The position numbers were made by a program, and so were the translations under genes. The notes below the pieces were generated by a model. That model saw only the letters and a list, made by a program, of their open reading frames with translations. It was not told the DNA's origin and did no database searches. Source: Nocardioides sp. NBC_00368 (lineage in GTDB: Bacteria > Actinomycetota > Actinomycetes > Propionibacteriales > Nocardioidaceae). Taken from it: DNA of 64,000 nucleotides. The DNA lies in assembly GCF_036090055.1 (NCBI RefSeq), contig NZ_CP107970.1:1304501-1368500 (forward strand), written 5' to 3'. Shown in pieces: positions 62,141-64,000 of this stretch. The number at the start of each line of letters is the position of its first letter. Within the stretch, counting starts at the first letter, position 1.

Positions 62141-62689
62141 ATGGCTGTTTCCGAGAACGGCTGGGAGGTTCTTTCGGGGTACAGCGACAAGCGTCTGTAC
62201 CAGTGGAAGATCCCCACGAAGCAGGGCGTCGTGAAGATCACGATGCGTCAGGGCTCTGTCGGCTTCGTGCTCGCGCACGCAGTGATGCTGTGGGCCGACA
62301 ACATCGAGCCCGTGTACGGCAAGGTGCTGGACGACTGGGGCTTCGCTCCTCGTTCGGTGCGCGGCTCGTCCACTCCGTCGAACCACTCCAGCGGCACCGC
62401 CGTTGACGTGAACGCGACGAAGCACCCGCTGGGCATTCGGAACACGATGCACGGGATGCGTACGTGGCTGCTCAAGAACATGAGCATCCGGTACTTCTCC
62501 TCGAAGCGTCCGAACGTCATCCGCTGGGGAGGCGAGTACGTGAACCGCGCCGACGAGATGCACCTTGAGGTTCGCCCCGGTGTGTCGATGGCGGAGATGG
62601 AGCAGGTTGCGAAGCGGCTCATGAAGTCGCCTGGTGGCAAGAAGCTCCTCGCTGCGAACCCGTCCCAGAAGGGAGTGATCCTGTCATGA
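62141..62689 (+). CDS. Endolysin, M15 D-Ala-D-Ala carboxypeptidase type
   Basis: 182 residues, ATG at 62141 with AAGGAGGA upstream. Zinc ligands fit the M15 pattern: SNHSSGTAVDVNATKHP holds the first His and the Asp, and DEMHLEV holds the last His with a Glu. It would cut peptide cross-links of the host wall. It overlaps the holin by 4 nt. A typical second binding domain is absent, as expected in a compact phage. Confidence 0.88.
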   Translation: MAVSENGWEVLSGYSDKRLYQWKIPTKQGVVKITMRQGSVGFVLAHAVMLWADNIEPVYGKVLDDWGFAPRSVRGSSTPSNHSSGTAVDVNATKHPLGIRNTMHGMRTWLLKNMSIRYFSSKRPNVIRWGGEYVNRADEMHLEVRPGVSMAEMEQVAKRLMKSPGGKKLLAANPSQKGVILS

Positions 62690-62901
62690 GCGCTGACCAG
62701 ATCACCGAACTCCGCGAGCGCCTGGTGAGGATTGAGTCTGCCCTTGACATGATCCTCAAGGACATGGACGAAAGCACCGATGTCCACAAGTCACTTGAGA
62801 CGCGCATGTCGCGTCTTGAGAAGGCTGGGTTCATCGCTGTTGGCCTGCTGGCTGCGGCGCTTGGTGTGCCAGGCGTGGAGAACATCCTCGCCATGCTGTG
62901 A
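62686..62901 (+). CDS. XhlA-like holin / membrane lysis protein
   Basis: 71 residues. An N-terminal coiled coil (QITELRERLVRIESALDMIL) is followed by one membrane helix near the C-terminus (AGFIAVGLLAAALGVPGVEN), the XhlA arrangement. Coupled to the endolysin. It is the last phage gene. Confidence 0.8.
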   Translation: MSADQITELRERLVRIESALDMILKDMDESTDVHKSLETRMSRLEKAGFIAVGLLAAALGVPGVENILAML

Positions 62902-62938
62902 CACGTGTCGTGCTGACATGACACGCTGACACGACCCT

Positions 62939-62977
62939 GACCCCTGACTGGCAGAGATGTCGGTCAGGGGTCTCTTT
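62939..62977 (+). terminator. Terminator at the right end of the prophage
   Basis: GACCCCTGAC (62939-62948... first arm) pairs with GTCAGGGGTC (62963-62972), followed by TCTTTTGT. It closes the late operon about 50 nt before attR. Confidence 0.88.
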
Positions 62978-63025
62978 TGTCGTTCACTGTGTCATCCACG
63001 CGGAAAGAATGGGCGCAATCTTCAA

Positions 63026-63036
63026 TACGAGAACCC
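63026..63036 (+). other. attR core
   Basis: TACGAGAACCC, identical to attL. Phage arm GGCGCAATCTTCAA lies on its left, host LLM coding sequence (GCTCTACATGGCC) on its right. Confidence 0.92.
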
Positions 63037-63799
63037 GCTCTACATGGCCGAGGACTCCGCGGCGGCCGACCTGATCTCCGGCGAACGCCTGCAGCTCGGG
63101 ATCAGCCGCGGCTCACCCGAGCAGGTCATCGAGGGGTGGCGCTACTTCGGCTACGAGCCGGGCGAGAACGCCTCGGAGGCCGACATGGCCCGCGCCCACA
63201 CCGAGACCTATCTGAAGATCATCGAGGGCACGCAGTTCGCCGAGCCCAACCCGCGGCCGATGTTCCCCAACCCGCCCGGCAAGCTCCGCGTCGAGCCGTA
63301 CTCCGAGACGCTGCGCGACCGCATCTGGTGGGGCTCGAGCTCGCTGGCGACAGCTCGCTGGGCCGCCGGCCTCGGCATGAACCTGCAGAGCTCGACCCTC
63401 AAGAACGACGAGAACGGCAAGCCGTTCCACATCCAGCAGCGTGAGCAGATCGAGGCCTACCGCGAGGCGTGGAAGGAGGCCGGGCACGAGCGCGAGCCGC
63501 GGGTCTCGGTCTCCCGCTCGATCTTCGCCCTCGTCAACGAGGAGGACCGCCGCTACTTCGGCCTGGACCGGCAGACCAAGGACCAGATCGGCAACATCGA
63601 CGACCAGACCCGGGCCATCTTCGGGCGCTCCTACGCCGCCGAGCCCGACGTCCTCGTCGAGGAGCTGGCCGAGGACGAGGCGATCCAGGCCGCGGACACG
63701 CTGTTGCTCACCGTCCCGAACCAGCTCGGCGTCGACTACAACGCCCACGTGCTGGAGAGCATCCTCACCCACGTAGCACCCGGTCTCGGCTGGCGATAG
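63037..63799 (+). pseudogene. LLM flavin-dependent oxidoreductase, 3' part
   Basis: Continues the gene interrupted at 44455. The frame reads YMAEDSAAADLISGERLQLG and runs to TAG at 63797-63799. Joining 44195-44454 to 63037-63799 gives 1023 nt (340 residues), the normal LLM length, with no frameshift. An artificial frame from 62957 reads in from phage DNA and is not a real start. Confidence 0.9.
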
Positions 63800-63803
63800 T
63801 AGG

Positions 63804-63837
63804 GAGATCGCGTGGGTGGGCCCGCGCAATCTCCCTG
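63804..63837 (+). terminator. Imperfect hairpin after the LLM gene
   Basis: GGGAGATcGCG pairs with CGCGcaATCTCCC with small interruptions, 5 nt beyond the LLM stop. Confidence 0.55.
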
Positions 63838-63949
63838 CGGACCGCGCAACTTCCGGGTCACAAAAGGGCGCATAATCGTTGTCAACCGCCCCACGTGGCC
63901 GCGCCATTGGCTACCGTGCACGGCGACCGTTATTCAAGGGGGACCCCTG

Positions 63950-64000
63950 TTGGCTACGTACGCAGAGCTACTCGACGTCTATCTTCGCGAACCCGGCCCG
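63950..64000 (+). CDS. Start of a host gene cut by the window edge
   Basis: TTG at 63950 preceded by AAGGGGG gives an open frame reading MATYAELLDVYLREPGP to the edge. A CATAAT element at 63869-63874 could be part of its promoter. Too short to identify. Confidence 0.4.
   Translation, partial: MATYAELLDVYLREPGP

Larger units (their letters stand above)
44455..63025 (+). mobile_element. Serine-integrase siphophage prophage, about 18.6 kb
   Basis: Boundaries are set by the 11-bp core repeated at both ends and by restoration of the split LLM frame. The unit (core to core 18,582 bp) contains integrase, early DNA-binding and nuclease genes, a full siphovirus head-tail module and lysis genes, all on the + strand and all ending in TGA. 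It is far smaller than most temperate siphophages; known small-genome actinobacterial siphophages (Arthrobacter cluster AN, Rhodococcus RRH1) are the nearest class I can name. GC is lower than the host. No repressor or excision factor is identified. Confidence 0.95.

Noticed and set aside
60982..62241. 419-codon antisense frame at the tail tip gene
   Set aside because: Artefact of missing stop triplets; it spans a terminator and two sense genes.
44455..63025. CRISPR array or retron in the phage gaps
   Set aside because: The repeats found are tandem without unique spacers, and no reverse transcriptase or Cas gene is present.
62957..63036. Apparent new start of the LLM 3' part within phage DNA
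   Set aside because: It reads through the terminator arm and attR, and the added residues do not resemble the family. It is an accidental in-frame extension.

Overview
The window is high-GC actinobacterial chromosome. RbpA, an SsgA-family protein, a Ppm1-type mannosyltransferase, frequent GTG/TTG starts and ATGA/GTGA gene overlaps suggest a Nocardioides-like (Nocardioidaceae) host; this taxonomic placement is an inference. It holds three blocks: an accessory island (1 to about 17.6 kb), core chromosome (17.7-44.4 kb and 63.0-64.0 kb), and a complete small prophage (44.455-63.025 kb).

Island, 1-17.6 kb. A leftward, translationally coupled Tad-type pilus operon runs from about 8.56 kb off the left edge: lipoprotein, secreted PKD-like protein, SAF/CpaB-like protein, TadZ-like ATPase, TadA ATPase, TadB, TadC, a Flp-like pilin, two TadE-like pseudopilins, a TadG-like protein and a LysM protein. 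Next to it are a DUF3644-like protein, a MobF relaxase-helicase, two membrane proteins and a CoiA-like nuclease. The block ends beside a tRNA-Val gene, which suggests an integrated mobilisable or conjugative element whose other end lies outside the window.

Core, 17.7-44.4 kb. After tRNA-Val, tRNA-Cys and tRNA-Gly come an aminodeoxychorismate lyase-like enzyme, an oxalate/formate-type MFS carrier with a 33-residue partner, an SsgA-like protein and a 5'-3' exonuclease. A PotABCD-like ABC transporter adjoins a GntR regulator, a Cache-domain protein and an Lrp regulator. Then comes a lysine / beta-lysine catabolic set: kamA divergent from kdd-kamD-kamE-kal. A 121-bp tandem repeat array precedes ppm1-fxsA. 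Further on are rbpA, a UMF1-type MFS carrier, a glycerophosphodiesterase, an XRE-HTH/MurA fusion, a zinc alcohol dehydrogenase, an acetyltransferase, a lytic transglycosylase and a hydrolase.

Prophage, 44.455-63.025 kb. A serine-integrase siphophage of only about 18.6 kb interrupts a luciferase-like (LLM) oxidoreductase gene; an 11-bp core, TACGAGAACCC, is present at both ends, and excision restores a 340-codon reading frame. All recognised genes are on the + strand: integrase, small DNA-binding proteins, GIY-YIG and HNH nucleases, terminase, portal, a protease-capsid fusion with an internal start, connectors, tail tube, frameshifted tail chaperone, tape measure, tail tip, endolysin and XhlA-like holin. 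No classical divergent repressor is visible.

The most unusual signal is compositional. Read by eye, every TA step inside the prophage lies in purine-TA-pyrimidine context (GTAC, ATAC, GTAT). The triplets TAA, TAG, TTA and CTA appear to be absent from both strands over about 18.5 kb, and the rule stops at the attachment cores. As a consequence all phage genes end in TGA and very long antisense frames appear.
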